The position numbers were made by a program, and so were the translations under genes. Shown in pieces: positions 47,536 through 57,334 of a stretch of DNA of 64,000 bases (positions are counted from its first letter, which is position 1; each line of letters opens with the position of its first letter). The notes below the pieces were generated by a model. That model did not search any database. It was given only the letters and a program-made list of their open reading frames with translations, and was not told the origin of the DNA. The stretch lies in contig UWOR01000005.1 of assembly GCA_900604495.1 (NCBI GenBank), forward strand, positions 191,473 to 255,472, read 5' to 3'. This DNA comes from Desulfovibrio sp. Marseille-P6017. Lineage in GTDB: Bacteria; Bacillota_A; Clostridia; Peptostreptococcales; Peptostreptococcaceae.

Positions 47536-47583
47536 AAAAATAAAGAACTTATTAAATTTAAATTTAATAAGTTCTTTATTTTT
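47536..47583 (-). terminator. Terminator of the YjeM-type permease gene
   Basis: Perfect palindrome AATAAAGAACTTATTAAATT / AATTTAATAAGTTCTTTATT with a T run on the minus strand. Confidence 0.85.
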
Positions 47584-47589
47584 TATTAT

Positions 47590-49101
47590 TTATTTACTTT
47601 TTATGTGCTTTTTCTCATAATTTGTATACAATACAAATGCTATTACAGCAAATATAACAGGTCCTGCTATCATCATTATTGTATCTAAAGTTTTACCAGA
47701 AAATGTAGGTTCTATTATTGAAAATATATTAGCAAAAGTTACAACTATACTTACTATAACAGTAGCTACTAGTGCCGTTGTATAAGTTTTATAAACTAAA
47801 AATGGCTTGTCTACTTCACCTTTTAATTGTTTTCTCTTAAATGCAGGAAATGCAGCTGCTAAAAATACATATGGTATTGTCATTGCTACATTTGTCATTG
47901 CTATTAGTAGTGAGAAAAATTCTGCCGCTCCTTTTCCTCCAAAAGATACTAATACTATAAGTGCTATTACTATAGTAGCTTGAACTTTCATGGCATTTTT
48001 AGGCATCCCCTCATCAAGTTTTGCAAAGTTACCTGGCCATACTTCTTGTGGAGATCCTTGTATTAATGTCTTTAATGGTGAATATGTTAATGTGAAAAAT
48101 GCTCCACTTAAAGCTAAGAACATAGATAATCCTGTAAATCTTGCTATCCATAAACCTATAGTTAGTGAAGTATTTGCTGATATACCAAGTGCAATACCTA
48201 GCTCATATCCTAGATTTTGCATTAATATGTATGCTACATTAGCCATATTAACACCTTCTACAGATAATACATTATTCCAGTTAGTAAATAGACCACATGC
48301 AAGTATTCCAAGTGAATATCCAACTGCTATAACTATCGCTGCTATAGTTACACCTTTAGGGAAAGTTTTTTCAGCATTTTCAGTTTGGTCTACTAGTCCT
48401 CCTAGAGCTTCAAGTCCTCCATATGCAAATATTGCATATGTTAGAAAAGAGAATATACTTATTAAACTCTGATATGCTGGATTTGGTGAGAAAGTAAAGC
48501 TTCTTACTACATTTTCTATCGGTTGAGCTAATCTTCCTTTATTTAATAACAATACAGTTAAACCACCAATTAATAAAACTATATTTAGCAATGCTATAGC
48601 TGAACCTCCAATAGAAGTTATTTTTCTTATTTGTTCTACACCTTTTGTTGATATATAGGTTACAACTATAATCCATATAACGGCTAATATACCTAAACTT
48701 TTGGTAGCATTTAATCCAAATAATGCAAATTCAGAAGTTCTATCATATCCAAATATTGCATTAGATAAAGGAACCCATATAGAAGATGATACATTTACCA
48801 TCCAAACAATGTATGACGCATACCACATGAAAGTAGTTATAAAAGCATATTTTGCTCCTACAGATTTCTCCATCCAGGAATATATACCACCACTTTCATT
48901 TTGATAAGCAGCTCCATATTCAGCCATCATAAATGCATATGGTATAAAAAATAATATAGCACTTAATAAATACCATGGTATTGCTGCATATCCCATTAAG
49001 TAAAATGCTCTAGGCATATTAGCAAAACCAAATACTGAAGTAAATATCATTAATATTAATGCTATTAAAGTTAGTTTCTTATTATTGTTATTTTCTGCCA
49101 T
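47590..49101 (-). CDS. yjeM: APC-superfamily amino acid permease (YjeM-like)
   Basis: Amino acid/amine transporter with about 12-13 helices. The N-terminus has FTSVFGFANMPRAFYLMGYA and the consensus glycine-rich TM with YQNESGGIYSWMEKSVG (residues 64-80), typical of the glutamate/GABA antiporter branch to which YjeM belongs. GGLEALGGLVDQTENAEKTFP (about 222-242) is the family loop. Length 503 fits. The ribosome site is AAGGAGG. Glutamate, GABA or a related substrate is inferred from family only. Confidence 0.82.
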   Translation of the reverse strand: MAENNNNKKLTLIALILMIFTSVFGFANMPRAFYLMGYAAIPWYLLSAILFFIPYAFMMAEYGAAYQNESGGIYSWMEKSVGAKYAFITTFMWYASYIVWMVNVSSSIWVPLSNAIFGYDRTSEFALFGLNATKSLGILAVIWIIVVTYISTKGVEQIRKITSIGGSAIALLNIVLLIGGLTVLLLNKGRLAQPIENVVRSFTFSPNPAYQSLISIFSFLTYAIFAYGGLEALGGLVDQTENAEKTFPKGVTIAAIVIAVGYSLGILACGLFTNWNNVLSVEGVNMANVAYILMQNLGYELGIALGISANTSLTIGLWIARFTGLSMFLALSGAFFTLTYSPLKTLIQGSPQEVWPGNFAKLDEGMPKNAMKVQATIVIALIVLVSFGGKGAAEFFSLLIAMTNVAMTIPYVFLAAAFPAFKRKQLKGEVDKPFLVYKTYTTALVATVIVSIVVTFANIFSIIEPTFSGKTLDTIMMIAGPVIFAVIAFVLYTNYEKKHIKSK

Positions 49102-49176
49102 AAGTCTCCCTCCTTAGTTTTATAGGGTTACTTTTTGCATTAAATATCATTTTAATTCATATATTTTAAACTTTAT

Positions 49177-49506
49177 TTAAAAGTGTTCTCCATTTTCATA
49201 ATACTTACTCTTTTCAAAAACTGTAAAAGCTAAATCCATACTTTCTATACTTAAATTTTCTCTTATATTGTTTGTAATTATTTTAGCTACTCTGTCTTGC
49301 ACCTCTTGGCCTCTATCAAACCAAGCAACTTCTACGAAAGGATATACATCTGCTATCTTACCATTTCTAATTGCTATAGACTTTATACATTCTATTTCAA
49401 AATAATCTCTTGGACATTTTACTGCCTCTACTAATTCATCTATCATCTTCTCACTTATTTTACATATTTCATTTTCATGAATTCCTCTTATTTTAATTTG
49501 TGGCAT
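49177..49506 (-). CDS. DUF1904-family protein
   Basis: A 109-residue protein of the DUF1904 group. It has a predicted tautomerase-like fold with an N-terminal beta strand (PQIKIRGIHENEI), a long helix (SEKMIDELVEAVKC) and the strand-helix pair VYPFVEVAWFDRGQEVQDRV. The residue after Met1 is Pro, as in tautomerases with a catalytic Pro1, though activity is unproven. AGGAGGAA ribosome site. It lies 75 bases after the YjeM-type permease start. Confidence 0.75.
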   Translation of the reverse strand: MPQIKIRGIHENEICKISEKMIDELVEAVKCPRDYFEIECIKSIAIRNGKIADVYPFVEVAWFDRGQEVQDRVAKIITNNIRENLSIESMDLAFTVFEKSKYYENGEHF

Positions 49507-49582
49507 ATATTAATTCCTCCTAATGTTGATTATAAAATTTTCTTTTATTATTATACTTTTCACTATCATTTCTTACAAGCAT

Positions 49583-49620
49583 AAAAAGACCTAATGAGAT
49601 TAACTCATAAGGCCCCTTTT
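49583..49620 (-). terminator. Terminator of purB
   Basis: Minus strand GGCCTTATGAG / CTCATTAGGTC followed by T5, with two mismatches. Confidence 0.7.
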
Positions 49621-49628
49621 GTTTTAAT

Positions 49629-51071
49629 TTATACGTGTAAATCTACATCTATTCCTATACTTTCTTTAAATGGCTCTATTGCAGGTTCTACAACATCATT
49701 TACAAAATCTACAACTTGCTCTGGAGCTCTTCCTATAAAGTTTTTAGGATTCATTATAGATAATATTTCTTCTTTACTCATATTAAATGCATTACTATCT
49801 ATTATTAAATCTATAAGGTTATTATCTTTTCCTTCATGCTTAACTCTATATGCTGCTTTCATAGATAATTCTCTTATAACTTCATGTAATTCTTGTCTAT
49901 CTCCACCTCTTTTTACAGCTTCCATAAGTATATTTTCTGTAGCCATAAATGGTAGTTCTTCATTTATTCTCTTAGATATCATATTTTCATATACGACTAA
50001 TCCATCTGTTACATTTATTCCTATTTCAAGAATAGCATCTGCAGCCATAAATGCTTGAGGTATTGCAAGTCTTTTATTAGCAGAGTCATCTAATGTTCTT
50101 TCTAGCCATTGAGTAGCTTCAACTAAAGCTGGGCTTAAAGATTCACTTATTATATATTTTGATAAAGAAGCTATTCTTTCACTTCTCATTGGGTTTCTTT
50201 TATATGCCATAGCTGATGAACCTATTTGATTTTTTTCAAATGGTTCTTCTAATTCTTTTAAGCTTTGTAAAAGTCTTATATCATTAGTCATTTTATGCAT
50301 ACTTTGAGCTATTCCACTTAATATACTTATTACTTGATAGTCTAACTTTCTAGTATATGTTTGTCCACTTACTGCATATGAAGATTTATATCCCATTTTA
50401 TTACATATTATTTTATCTAATTCTTTAACTTTATCATGATCACCTTCGAATAAATTTAAGAAACTAGCTTGAGTTCCAGTAGTACCTTTTACTCCTCTCA
50501 GTTTCATATTTTCTATTCTAAAGTTTAAATCTTCAAGGTCAATTATTAAATCTTGAGTCCATAATGTAGCTCTTTTACCTACTGTTGTAAGTTGTGCTGC
50601 TTGGAAATGAGTAAATCCTAAAGCTGGCATATCTTTATATTTTAATGAGAATTCTTTTAAATTATTAATTAAGTTTACTAATTTAACTCTTATAAGTTTT
50701 AACGCTTCTGTCATTTGTATTACATCTGTATTATCTCCAACATAAGCTGAAGTAGCACCTAAGTGTATTATCCCTTTTGCTTTATCACATTGTAATCCAT
50801 ACGCTTTAACATGACTCATAACATCATGTCTAACTTCTTTTTCTATTTTTCTTGCTTCTTCAAAATTTATATTATCTACGTTTGCTCTTAATTCATCTAA
50901 TTGCTCTTTCGTTATATTAAGTCCTAGTTCATGTTCACCTTCTGCAAGAGCAACCCATAATTTTCTCCAAGTCGAAAATTTAAATTGAGGAGAGAATATA
51001 TAACTCATATCTTTGCTACAATATCTATCTGTTAATGGGTTAGTATAAGTAGTGTATTTGTTATCTATCAT
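49629..51071 (-). CDS. purB: Adenylosuccinate lyase
   Basis: Catalyses two fumarate-releasing steps of purine synthesis (SAICAR to AICAR, adenylosuccinate to AMP). Family blocks: HLGATSAYVGDNTDV, ALGFTHFQAAQLTTVGKR (catalytic His), RGVKGTTGTQASFLNLFEG and the signature loop GSSAMAYKRNPMRSERIA (catalytic Ser). At about 480 residues it belongs to the longer, eukaryote-like subgroup found in many Clostridia. The start ATG (51071) has a modest AAGGACGG site. A good sigma-A promoter with a PurBox-like spacer precedes it. No other pur gene is nearby. Confidence 0.93.
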   Translation of the reverse strand: MIDNKYTTYTNPLTDRYCSKDMSYIFSPQFKFSTWRKLWVALAEGEHELGLNITKEQLDELRANVDNINFEEARKIEKEVRHDVMSHVKAYGLQCDKAKGIIHLGATSAYVGDNTDVIQMTEALKLIRVKLVNLINNLKEFSLKYKDMPALGFTHFQAAQLTTVGKRATLWTQDLIIDLEDLNFRIENMKLRGVKGTTGTQASFLNLFEGDHDKVKELDKIICNKMGYKSSYAVSGQTYTRKLDYQVISILSGIAQSMHKMTNDIRLLQSLKELEEPFEKNQIGSSAMAYKRNPMRSERIASLSKYIISESLSPALVEATQWLERTLDDSANKRLAIPQAFMAADAILEIGINVTDGLVVYENMISKRINEELPFMATENILMEAVKRGGDRQELHEVIRELSMKAAYRVKHEGKDNNLIDLIIDSNAFNMSKEEILSIMNPKNFIGRAPEQVVDFVNDVVEPAIEPFKESIGIDVDLHV

Positions 51072-51111
51072 AATTATTAGCACCGTCCTTAAAATCTTAT
51101 TTTACTTTTTT

Positions 51112-51140
51112 ATTATACAAGAATATCCGAACGATAACAA
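51112..51140 (-). promoter_or_regulatory. purB promoter with PurBox-like spacer
   Basis: Minus strand TTGTTA, 17-base spacer, TATAAT. The spacer, read on the plus strand, is ATATCCGAACGAT, close to the Bacillus PurBox AWWWCCGAACWWT. Only one copy is seen, where PurR operators usually come in pairs. Confidence 0.6.
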
Positions 51141-51172
51141 GTTCTTTTTACTTTTAGTTCAGTTTTGTATTT

Positions 51173-52516
51173 CTAAACTAAGGCTTCTACTTTCTTTGTA
51201 AATTTATTTATATTCATCATTTTTGTTCCAACTAAAAATGTCATTAGCTCTGCAAATGGAATTGTTAACCATACACCATTTAAATTTAATATCATAGGTA
51301 AAATAAATATACCAATTATAATAAATACTATGCCTATACATGCAGATATTACTATAGATTCTTTAGCTTTTCCTATTGCAGTAAAATACCCAGAGTAAAC
51401 TATATTAAATCCATTAAAGAAAAATGTACATGCATATATTTTAGATCCCTCTATAGCCATATCTAATACATCTTTATTTCCACCTGCAAACATACCAACT
51501 AAATTCTTACCAAATAAGAATAATACAAAAAATAAAAATATACCTACAGATAGAGTAACTTTATAAGAAATTTTTAATACTTCTTCTACTCTACCAAATT
51601 CTTTGTATCCATAGTTATAACTTACTATTGGACCTATACCATCAGATATACCAAACATTATTAATGTTCCAAATTGTGAAATATAGCTAATACTTGTAAA
51701 TGCTGCAATTCCTATTTCTCCAGCTATCTTCATAAAAGCCATATTAAAAACATAAGCAGTTGTCGCAATAGCTATTGCAGTTACACCTTCTGATGACCCA
51801 TTATATATAACTGGCCATATTGTAGACTTATCAAAGTTACCTTTAAATATATTTACTACTGTACTTTTCTTTAATAGAGGCATTATAACTACCAAAATAG
51901 CTATTGAGTAAGACATTCCTGTTGCAATAGCTGCTCCTTTTATACCTAATTGTAATTACTTTATAAGCAGGTAGTTAAGTATTATATTAGTAAAAACACT
52001 TAGCACACTTCCTTTTAAGTAAAGTTCTGGCTTTTCTATTGCTCTATCCACAAATCCAAATAAAAATATAGTTGACATAGGAATTGCAAACATAGCCAAT
52101 GTCTTTATATATAAAGATACACTTTCTAGTAATACACTATTTGCTCCCAAAATTATAGCTATATTCTTATTAAAAATCACTCCAATTGTAGTTATTATCA
52201 AAGATGTAATAATCATAATTATAAAAGAAGTTTTAAATATATTTCTAGCTTCATCGACTTTTCCTTCTCCTAATGTTCTACCTATAAAACTTAAACAACC
52301 TATACTTATTATCATACTACTTCCTATAATTAGCTGTGTAAATGGTTGAACTAAGTTTACACTAGCCATTGCATTTGCTCCTACAAAATTACCTAAAAAT
52401 ATTCCATCTATAATAGTTTGCATTCCATTAATAACCATGGCTATAATTGCTGGCAATGAGAATTTTATAAATAGTTTAGATATCTTATCTGTTCCTAGTA
52501 TGTTTTCTGTATTCAT
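51173..52516 (-). pseudogene. MATE-family efflux transporter split by an in-frame UAA
   Basis: Multidrug/toxin extrusion transporter of 447 codons with 12 predicted helices in two halves. The first half runs MNTENILGTDKISKLFIKFS to NIILNYLLIK and ends at a TAA (51956-51958). In the same frame, with no base lost, the sequence continues LQLGIKGAAIATGMSYSIAI to the natural end at 51173. NxLxxLxLGxxGAAxAT is the conserved region after helix 6 in MATE proteins, so this is one gene with a nonsense mutation. A second ribosome site for the distal half is not obvious. The product is likely truncated and inactive unless read through. Confidence 0.85.
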
Positions 52517-52599
52517 AAACTACCATCCTTTCTTTTAATCATACTGTTTATCTTAAACTATCCAGTATGTGGATAGTCAATAATTATTTTAAATTTATA

Positions 52600-52652
52600 A
52601 AAAATAGACTATCTTAAAACAAAGTTTCATTTTAAGATAGTCTATTTTTTTA
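52600..52652 (-). terminator. Terminator of the YfcC-type permease gene
   Basis: AAAATAGACTATCTTAAAA / TTTTAAGATAGTCTATTTT with T run on the minus strand. Confidence 0.85.
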
Positions 52653-54080
52653 TAATAACATCATTCCAACTGATAGTATAATCGCTGATGATATAAATAT
52701 ACATACTATTACTTTAGTAGCAAATTTAATCCATGTACCATATTCAACTTTAGCTATTGCAAGACCACCCATTACAACTCCTGATGTTGGTGTTATTAAG
52801 TTTACAAGTCCGCAACCTGCACCAAGTATAGATATAACTAACTCTGGTGAGAATCCTAATTTATGAGCTAAAGCTCCAAATATTGGTATAGATACACTTG
52901 CAAGTCCTGATGTTGATGGTATTAAGAATGATAGTGCAATATATATTAAAAATGCAACATTTGTAAATAATATAGGAGACATACCACTTAATGCAGATGA
53001 TGCACTATTCAAAACTTGTGCGTCAAGTCCTGTACTAGACATTATAACAGATACACCTCTTGATATACCTATTATAAGTGCTACTCCGACCATATCTCCT
53101 GCACCTTCAATTATATAAGATACTATATCTTTTTCTTTAAATCCATATACTAATCCTACTAATATAGACATAAGTACAAACCACATACCCAATTCACTGA
53201 ACCACCAATTACCTAGAGATACTCCAGTTAGAAAATCTGTATGAGAAAATATTGTTATTCCAAACCTCTCCCAAGGTATTACTCCAAGTACCATTACTAT
53301 AAATGCAACTGCAAATATAGCCATAACTATTTTTCGTTTAGTTGTAAATTCCGGTACATCTTCTTTACCTTCTAAAAAAGCTTCTTTAGAATTTTTTAAT
53401 TCATCTTTTGATAATAATGAATTTGCATTATTATCTTTAACCTTTTTTGCATATTTCATTACAAAGTATATAGATATTAAAAGTGATGATGCCCAAAGTG
53501 TTGTTCCAATTCCCATAACTATAGCTTGATTCACTTCTACTCCTACACCTTTTAATGAATCTACACTTGTTGCTACCAAGAATGGATTTACTGTAGAGCC
53601 TAGAACACCTACTCCAGCTCCAAGCAATATTGTAGCAACAGCTGTTAATGAATCAAATCCAGCTGCCATCATTGTAGCAGTTACTAAAGCATAAAATGCT
53701 AAAGTTTCTTCTGCCATACCAAAACTTGTACCACCTAATGATAATATAAACATTAATATTGGTATTAATAAAAGTTCTTTTCCATTTAGTTTTTTTACTA
53801 TTTCACCAATACCAGCATCAAGTGCTCCTGTTTTAGTTACTATATTTAAAAATCCTCCCATTAAAAGTACATATACACATATATCTATAGCATCTTTTAG
53901 ACCATTCATAGGAGCCATAACTACATCTGATATTGTAGCTGGAATAACTCCTGGTATAATATGTGTTATAATAGCAATTATAACTATAATAGAAAATAAT
54001 ATTGTATATGCTGTCGGTAATTTAATTTTTTTACTTTTCTTTACATTGCTGTCTGATTTATTTTCTAATGTAAGTTGCAT
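52650..54080 (-). CDS. YfcC/AbgT-type transporter (DUF/ion-transporter family)
   Basis: Integral membrane protein of about 476 residues with around 12 helices. Conserved features of the YfcC/arginine-ornithine-like family are GGTSFGMAEETLAFYALVT (residues about 119-137), LLGAGVGVLGSTVNPFLVA, and the re-entrant motif LSFLIPSTSGLASVSIPIF near residue 385 with GAGCGLVNLITPTSGVVMGG. The YfcC group is thought to move basic amino acids or dicarboxylates; the cargo here is unknown. The start is one of two adjacent ATGs after AAGGAG. It is separated by a terminator from the MATE gene. Confidence 0.82.
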   Translation of the reverse strand: MQLTLENKSDSNVKKSKKIKLPTAYTILFSIIVIIAIITHIIPGVIPATISDVVMAPMNGLKDAIDICVYVLLMGGFLNIVTKTGALDAGIGEIVKKLNGKELLLIPILMFILSLGGTSFGMAEETLAFYALVTATMMAAGFDSLTAVATILLGAGVGVLGSTVNPFLVATSVDSLKGVGVEVNQAIVMGIGTTLWASSLLISIYFVMKYAKKVKDNNANSLLSKDELKNSKEAFLEGKEDVPEFTTKRKIVMAIFAVAFIVMVLGVIPWERFGITIFSHTDFLTGVSLGNWWFSELGMWFVLMSILVGLVYGFKEKDIVSYIIEGAGDMVGVALIIGISRGVSVIMSSTGLDAQVLNSASSALSGMSPILFTNVAFLIYIALSFLIPSTSGLASVSIPIFGALAHKLGFSPELVISILGAGCGLVNLITPTSGVVMGGLAIAKVEYGTWIKFATKVIVCIFISSAIILSVGMMLL

Positions 54081-54188
54081 CATATTCTCCTTATCTCTTA
54101 TAAGTAATTTAACTATATTTATTTATACCATAATTTTGAATAATTTTAAATGGTACATTTCGACAAATTTAGGTAATATAACAGATAA

Positions 54189-54231
54189 TATAAAATGGCC
54201 ATATCTAATTAGATATGGCCATTTTATATAT
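54189..54231 (-). terminator. Terminator of the ArsD-like gene
   Basis: Perfect palindrome of AATGGCCATATCTAA / TTAGATATGGCCATT, flanked by A/T runs, 47 bases after the stop. Confidence 0.8.
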
Positions 54232-54277
54232 TTAACTATTAATAATTTAATTTATATACAGTTAACTTTTTTCTGCT

Positions 54278-54643
54278 TTAATGAAGATATAATTTCTCTA
54301 AGCTCAATAATATTTGGATATTCTCCCATTTAACTATTTCTCCATCTATTAATATTATAGGTAAACTTTTATTACTTAATATTATTGAATTATTTGTATT
54401 TATACTAGTTAACGAACTTACTGACTTGTTTCTTACTATAAATTCTTTATTATTGCTAATATTCATAAGAGAACTAATGTATCTTGGTTTTTCTATAACT
54501 TCATACCTATTTATTTCTAAATAATCAAATTCTTTATTTAAATCTTCTATATATTTACTCATTTTTATTAAATCTATATCATTACTAGAACTTACTAATC
54601 CTTTAATACCATATACACTTTTTTCAAAAATCTCTATTCTCAT
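54278..54643 (-). CDS. ArsD-like thioredoxin-fold protein without cysteines
   Basis: A 121-residue protein that tracks ArsD (arsenic metallochaperone/repressor) along its length. It has MRIEIFEKSVYGIKGLVSSS in place of the ArsD start with its Cys-Cys and Cys-Gly-Pro-Ser, then DIDLIKMSKYIEDLNKEFDY, the RYEV block (ArsD RYNL-like), NNKEFIVRNKSVSSL, and LPIILIDGEIVKWENI, matching ArsD LPxxLVDGEIV. All cysteines that ArsD uses to bind As(III) are absent; the protein has none. It is alone, with no ars genes nearby. A metal role is therefore unlikely. The similarity is by eye. AGGAGGT ribosome site. Confidence 0.55.
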   Translation of the reverse strand: MRIEIFEKSVYGIKGLVSSSNDIDLIKMSKYIEDLNKEFDYLEINRYEVIEKPRYISSLMNISNNKEFIVRNKSVSSLTSINTNNSIILSNKSLPIILIDGEIVKWENIQILLSLEKLYLH

Positions 54644-54925
54644 ATCTTAACCTCCTAGTATTCTTATATTTTATATAATTTACATCAATTTATTATTTCA
54701 TTTTAATCTTTATTTATTTTTATACTTTTTAGATACCCTTTTATTTAGTTTTCTAACTATATTTTCTAAATATTATGAATATAAATCAAATTATATATAT
54801 TCTCAAATTTAATCATATAAATCTCACTCTATTAAGAATAACAATAATAAAAATAATTACATTTATCATAACTTCGATTATAATTATCATATTATAAAAT
54901 ATGTTTATAGGGTTGGAGGTAAAAG

Positions 54926-55321
54926 ATGAAAAGTATCTCTAAGATAAAAAAAGTTTTTACTTACTTATTTATTTCATTATTTATATGCTTAATTTTAACT
55001 GTTATATTTCTTGTACATTATAATAATAAAATTAGTATTGAAAGTAGTAATTTTCAAGATAGGTATGATGCCTTAGTACGAGAAAATGAAGCTTTAGAAT
55101 CAATAAATAGTGGACTTAAATCTAAAATAAAAGAGCTAGAAAGTAGTGCTTGTAATAGTAATAAAAATACCTCCTCTAAAGAGTTAACAAGCTTAACCGA
55201 AGAAAATAAAGATCTAAAAGAAAAAATTAATAACCTAGAAGAAGAAAATACCCATTTACATGAACAAATTCATACATCAAGTGATAATATATATGAGACT
55301 AATAATTCTAATGAAAATTAA
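54926..55321 (+). CDS. Membrane-anchored coiled-coil protein
   Basis: A 131-residue protein with an N-terminal anchor helix (TYLFISLFICLILTVIFLV, about residues 12-30), then an exported or cytosolic coiled coil of about 90 residues. Clear heptads are seen in ALVRENEALESINSGLKSKI and EELTSLTEENKDLKEKINNL, ending in an Asn/Ser tail. The layout resembles FtsL/DivIC-like or spore-associated proteins, but no family is assigned. The ribosome site is TTGGAGG. A shared terminator separates it from the recombinase gene. Confidence 0.65.
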   Translation: MKSISKIKKVFTYLFISLFICLILTVIFLVHYNNKISIESSNFQDRYDALVRENEALESINSGLKSKIKELESSACNSNKNTSSKELTSLTEENKDLKEKINNLEEENTHLHEQIHTSSDNIYETNNSNEN

Positions 55322-55372
55322 ATAAATAAAAGAGATTGAATTTTAATCAAAATTCAATCTCTTTTATTTATT
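55322..55372. terminator. Bidirectional terminator
   Basis: AAATAAAAGAGATTGAATTT / AAATTCAATCTCTTTTATTT. Confidence 0.85.
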
Positions 55373-56276
55373 TCTTATTTATACTTAAGTGCTCACTATT
55401 AGATAAATAATCTATACTTTCACTATCCACAAAATTTAGTACATGTTTATATCGTATAGCATAGTACTTGTCACTCCATCCAAGCTGATTTTTAATATCC
55501 TCTTCATCTGCTCCAAGTCTTAAGCTTATAGCTGCATATGAGTGTCGAAAATCTTTAGCTGAATACTGAGGAAGACCTGCTAAATCTAAAGCTTTATGAA
55601 CTATTAATCTTACATTTCTATCTGTTATAGAATTGCTTTTTTGAGTCGTAAATACGAAGCCTTCACTAGGAAGTATAACCTCTGGTAAACCAGAGTAATC
55701 TCTATAATCCTCTATCAATTTAAAACAATAAGGATGAAGCTTAACTACTCTTTCTTTCTTGCCTTTCCCTAATCTTACATATGTATTATTTTTTTCATCC
55801 ATAAGTAAATCTTTCCATTTTAAGTTAACAAGCTCGTTTAGTAAGCATCCTGTTGTTGCTAAAAATATCATTATTACTCTATCTCTTATATTTAATTTAG
55901 GGAGTATTTCTACAAGTTGATTTATTTCTTGAATGCTAAGTACATCATCTTTAGTTTTAATTCTACTTACTTCTGGCTTTTTTACATAAGTAAATGGGTT
56001 AATTTCAATATACTTATTCTTATGCATAAAATTATAAAAACTATGTAAATAACTATAAATCTTCTCACTTGTAGATTTTGCATAACTATCTTTTACATAT
56101 TCAATAAAATTGTGACAATCATATTTATTAACATCAAGTAAGTCTTTTTCTTCTAAATAAACTTTCATTAATATTACTTTTGATAAATAATCATGTTTAG
56201 TCGCAGGATTAAGTTTTTCTGAAAACTTATTAAATATATAAAACTCCTTCTCACTTAAAATAGTGTTATTATCCAT
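55368..56276 (-). CDS. Degenerate tyrosine recombinase (XerC/D-like)
   Basis: Tyrosine recombinase of 302 residues with an N-terminal SAM-like core-binding domain (residues 10-95) and a catalytic domain (110-290). Expected residues at the active site: Arg-I should be in the TGLRxxEL motif but reads TGCLLNEL (Leu145). Lys-beta is GKGKKER (Lys172). His-II is replaced by Lys in SAKDFRHSYA (Lys241), while Arg244 remains. His-III is Trp267 in QLGWSDKYY, as in some family members. Tyr276 (AIRYKHV) is present. Loss of Arg-I and His-II predicts little or no recombination. It could be a structural or accessory Xer-like protein. No attachment site or mobile element is adjacent. AAAGGAGG ribosome site. 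Confidence 0.8.
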   Translation of the reverse strand: MDNNTILSEKEFYIFNKFSEKLNPATKHDYLSKVILMKVYLEEKDLLDVNKYDCHNFIEYVKDSYAKSTSEKIYSYLHSFYNFMHKNKYIEINPFTYVKKPEVSRIKTKDDVLSIQEINQLVEILPKLNIRDRVIMIFLATTGCLLNELVNLKWKDLLMDEKNNTYVRLGKGKKERVVKLHPYCFKLIEDYRDYSGLPEVILPSEGFVFTTQKSNSITDRNVRLIVHKALDLAGLPQYSAKDFRHSYAAISLRLGADEEDIKNQLGWSDKYYAIRYKHVLNFVDSESIDYLSNSEHLSINKK

Positions 56277-56449
56277 AAATCCTCCTTTATTTCTATTACT
56301 ATAAATATAACATTTTTTCTTTTATCTTGAATATATTTCTTATTGTTGATATACTTTTATTTAGTGTTTTTACAATTAAAAGTGTAAATTATAAAAAGCA
56401 TCCACTTATTAACTAAATGGGGCTAATGTTTATTTGGAGGTAATAAAAT

Positions 56450-57283
56450 ATGAACGAATTTTTCGAAATTCTTAAAGTTATTATTTTAGGTATCGTCCAA
56501 GGTATAACTGAATGGTTACCAGTAAGTAGTACAGGTCATATGATATTAGTTGATCAATTCCTTCAACTAAATCAATCTAAGACTTTTGTAAGTACTTTCT
56601 TAGTAGTAATTCAGTTTGGTTCAATCCTTGCTGTACTTATGATATTCTTTAAGAAATTAAATCCATTCGACTCATCAAAAACTAAAACTCAAAAGAGTGA
56701 AACATTAAGCTTATGGGCAAAAGTTATCGTTGCTATAATACCATCAGGTGTAATTGGTGTATTATTTGAAGATAAAATCGATGAATTATTCTTCAACCCA
56801 ACTACAGTTGCTATAGCTCTTATTGTCTATGGTGTTATAATGATAATGCTAGAAAATAGAAACAAAAAGCCTAAAGTTTCAGACTTCAGTCAACTTACAT
56901 ATAAGTTAGCATTAGGTATTGGTCTATTCCAATGCTTGGCCCTTATACCTGGTACATCTAGATCTGGGTCTACTATAATAGGTGCTGTACTTCTTGGTAC
57001 ATCTAGATTTGTTGCTACTGAATTTTCATTCTTCTTAGCTGTTCCTACAATGCTTGGTGCTAGTGCACTTAAACTTTTAAAAGCAGGATTTAGCTTTAGT
57101 GGATTTGAATGGGTACTATTAGCTACTGGTTCTATAGTTGCATTTGTAGTTTCTGTATTTGCAATTAAGTTCTTATTAGACTATATTAAAAAACATGACT
57201 TCAAAGCATTTGGATACTATAGAATTGTTCTTGGTATAATAGTTCTTGGATACTTCTATTTCACTGGAGCTGCTATGGTATAA
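56450..57283 (+). CDS. uppP: Undecaprenyl-diphosphatase (UppP/BacA)
   Basis: Integral membrane phosphatase that recycles undecaprenyl pyrophosphate for wall synthesis; overexpression gives bacitracin tolerance in other species. The first active-site motif [17 protein letters not shown] is at residues 18-35, and the second [20 protein letters not shown] at residues about 165-184. Seven or eight helices, 277 residues, normal. TTTGGAGG ribosome site. Monocistronic with its own terminator. Confidence 0.95.
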   Translation: MNEFFEILKVIILGIVQGITEWLPVSSTGHMILVDQFLQLNQSKTFVSTFLVVIQFGSILAVLMIFFKKLNPFDSSKTKTQKSETLSLWAKVIVAIIPSGVIGVLFEDKIDELFFNPTTVAIALIVYGVIMIMLENRNKKPKVSDFSQLTYKLALGIGLFQCLALIPGTSRSGSTIIGAVLLGTSRFVATEFSFFLAVPTMLGASALKLLKAGFSFSGFEWVLLATGSIVAFVVSVFAIKFLLDYIKKHDFKAFGYYRIVLGIIVLGYFYFTGAAMV

Positions 57284-57288
57284 ATATT

Positions 57289-57334
57289 AAAAATAGAAAC
57301 CTAGCATCAATTGGTTGCCAGGTTTCTATTTTTA
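57289..57334. terminator. Bidirectional terminator
   Basis: AAAAATAGAAACCT / AGGTTTCTATTTTT with flanking T/A runs. Confidence 0.85.
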
